Source of the DNA: Ochromonadaceae sp. CCMP2298 | Taxonomy: Eukaryota; Sar; Synurophyceae; Ochromonadales; Ochromonadaceae | NCBI GenBank assembly: GCA_026770595.1 | Contig: MU633970.1 | Coordinates: 1-18,327 of the forward strand | Direction of reading: 5' to 3' | DNA length: 18,327 bases | Part shown: positions 17,701 to 18,327 of the stretch, piece by piece | Layout: each line of letters starts with the position of its first letter | How positions within the stretch are numbered: the stretch's first letter is position 1 | Position numbers and translations under genes: made by a program | The notes under the pieces: model-generated | Told to the model about the DNA's origin: nothing | Seen by the model: only the letters and a program-made list of their open reading frames with translations | Databases searched by the model: none

Positions 17701-17857
17701 CAAGACACAAGAGGATAAGTCAGACCAACGCGATTCTATCTTAGCTCAAAGCAAGCCCCTTACCGATCATCTCATCGCAAACATCGCGGAGCTCCTTGAA
17801 CCGACGAGGCGACTCCTTTTTCAGCCTCCTGAGCGTTTTGAGGACGAAGGCCTCCAT
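11745..17857 (-). CDS. BIG/Sec7-type ARF guanine-nucleotide exchange factor, ten exons
   Basis: Exons in transcript order are 17764-17857, 17552-17695, 17312-17481, 16739-17208, 16265-16679, 15678-16187, 15461-15551, 12767-15345, 12177-12688 and 11745-12105. They sum to 5346 nt, giving 1781 aa (human BIG2 is about 1785). The N-terminal DCB region includes [20 protein letters not shown] and [16 protein letters not shown]. The HUS box is [20 protein letters not shown] (408-427). The Sec7 domain spans ~530-725, with catalytic glutamic finger Glu633 in [10 protein letters not shown] and the helix [13 protein letters not shown] (667-679). HDS/DUF1981 sequence follows ([16 protein letters not shown] to HSGWRSIF, ~1090-1140), and the C-terminus keeps [16 protein letters not shown]. 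The family loads GTP on ARF at the trans-Golgi/endosomes. Phe667 and Asn675 sit where brefeldin-sensitive GEFs have Tyr and Asp. Intron 12689-12766 is 78 nt, in phase and stop-free, so its retention would keep the frame. Confidence 0.96.
12011..12032 (-). repeat. (CCT)7 tract encoding a Glu run
   Basis: The last exon of the ARF-GEF contains a CCT run preceded by atc/tca triplets. On the coding strand this is GAG then GAT codons, giving seven Glu followed by four Asp. The acidic stretch interrupts the C-terminal helical region and is low-complexity expansion-prone sequence. Confidence 0.9.
15375..15443 (-). repeat. Three 23-bp tandem repeats in an ARF-GEF intron
   Basis: Intron 15346-15460 holds three units of 23 bp, 15375-15397, 15398-15420 and 15421-15443 (core tatagtgtatgtacagt). 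The last two are identical and the first differs at a few positions. The intron separates the exons encoding LPG and EAQ, directly at the glutamic-finger loop. Confidence 0.95.
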
Positions 17858-18327
17858 ATCGAACGTGCGATCTGTCGCGTAGCGGCCTAGTGTCTGTTAT
17901 GTACGTTCAGCGCTGCCCACCGTACACTCAGTCCGCAGTGAGGATCCTACTGTGCTAGACTACCCTGCGCGCAGTTGAACGGGGAGACTGTACAGGAAGT
18001 GTCGACTTCGCCAATCCCAACCCACAATGAGTGCAGGAGTGGCACTGATGCAGGCCTTCCAAGGCAGGAACCGAACCGAGTGTCGAGGGCAAGGCGATGA
18101 TGTGAGATAACAAATCCTGGAGGTTTTGGGAAAGATTCCCGGATTCCCCTCACGTAACGGACGCGTCTTCCCCTCGCGTAACGGACGCGTCTTCGTGGCA
18201 ACCCATCTCCTGGATTCCAGTGGGTTGCATCTCATGTGCAGATTGATTATGTGTGTGGGGAGCGATTTGATTTTTCAAATCTTCAGACCACCCTCTCTGC
18301 CCCAGTTTGCGGTGGGAGTTGTTTCCT
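17858..18327 (-). promoter_or_regulatory. Upstream region of the ARF-GEF gene with a 24-bp tandem duplication
   Basis: No supported gene lies between the ARF-GEF start codon (17857) and the window end. A 24-bp unit is repeated in tandem at 18146-18169 and 18170-18193 with one mismatch. Each unit carries cgtaacggacgcgtc, combining taacgg (Myb-type core) and acgcgt (MluI-box-type palindrome). The duplication is about 290-335 bp upstream of the ATG. A regulatory role is inference. The open frame across it on the minus strand contains only a repeated arginine-rich peptide and no recognisable domain. Confidence 0.45.

Noticed and set aside
17947-18201. Small minus-strand ORF upstream of the ARF-GEF
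   Set aside because: Its only feature is a repeated arginine-rich octapeptide from the 24-bp duplication; no family similarity or splice context.

Overview
This is a nuclear genome segment from an intron-dense, GC-rich unicellular eukaryote. The evidence is many short spliceosomal introns (about 59 to 264 nt, GT-AG, donors mostly GTGAGT, GTAAGT or GTACGT, pyrimidine-rich 3' ends), purely eukaryotic gene content (a BIG/Sec7 ARF-GEF, DHX35, PRKRIP1, a PX+PH protein) and the absence of operons. The repeat-rich TF-x-P protein at the left edge suggests a flagellate protist, but I cannot fix the lineage from this sequence.

Layout. (1) 1-1907, minus: 3'-truncated gene for a protein with eight TF-x-P repeats. 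(2) 1908-2145: a 238-bp gap between divergent genes, probably a shared promoter. (3) 2146-4945, plus: five-exon PX+PH protein, 686 aa. (4) 4946-5446: convergent intergenic. (5) 5447-6514, minus: two-exon protein of unknown function, 311 aa. (6) 6515-7560: divergent intergenic region holding a 430-bp MITE-like element (24-bp perfect terminal inverted repeats) whose core is six alternating 23-bp palindromes. (7) 7561-10345, plus: DHX35-type DEAH helicase, five exons, 706 aa. (8) 10346-11258: intergenic with a 378-bp foldback element. (9) 11259-11651, plus: intronless PRKRIP1 homologue, 130 aa. (10) 11745-17857, minus: complete BIG/Sec7 ARF-GEF, ten exons, 1781 aa. (11) 17858-18327: upstream region of the ARF-GEF with a 24-bp tandem duplication.

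Exon models were built by hand from reading frame, GT-AG sites and known family sequence. For the PX/PH gene, the unknown gene, DHX35 and the ARF-GEF, the exon sums are exact multiples of three and end at a stop, and the lengths of the last two match their families. DHX35 and PRKRIP1, both late-stage spliceosome factors, are neighbours separated only by the foldback. The PX+PH protein and the ARF-GEF both belong to membrane traffic or phosphoinositide biology but are not adjacent.

The most unusual material is non-coding: the alternating-palindrome MITE, the foldback, a 46-bp perfect palindrome in a DHX35 intron, a 28-bp duplication across a splice donor in the repeat-protein gene, and related minisatellites that lie in introns of several genes in the same orientation relative to transcription.
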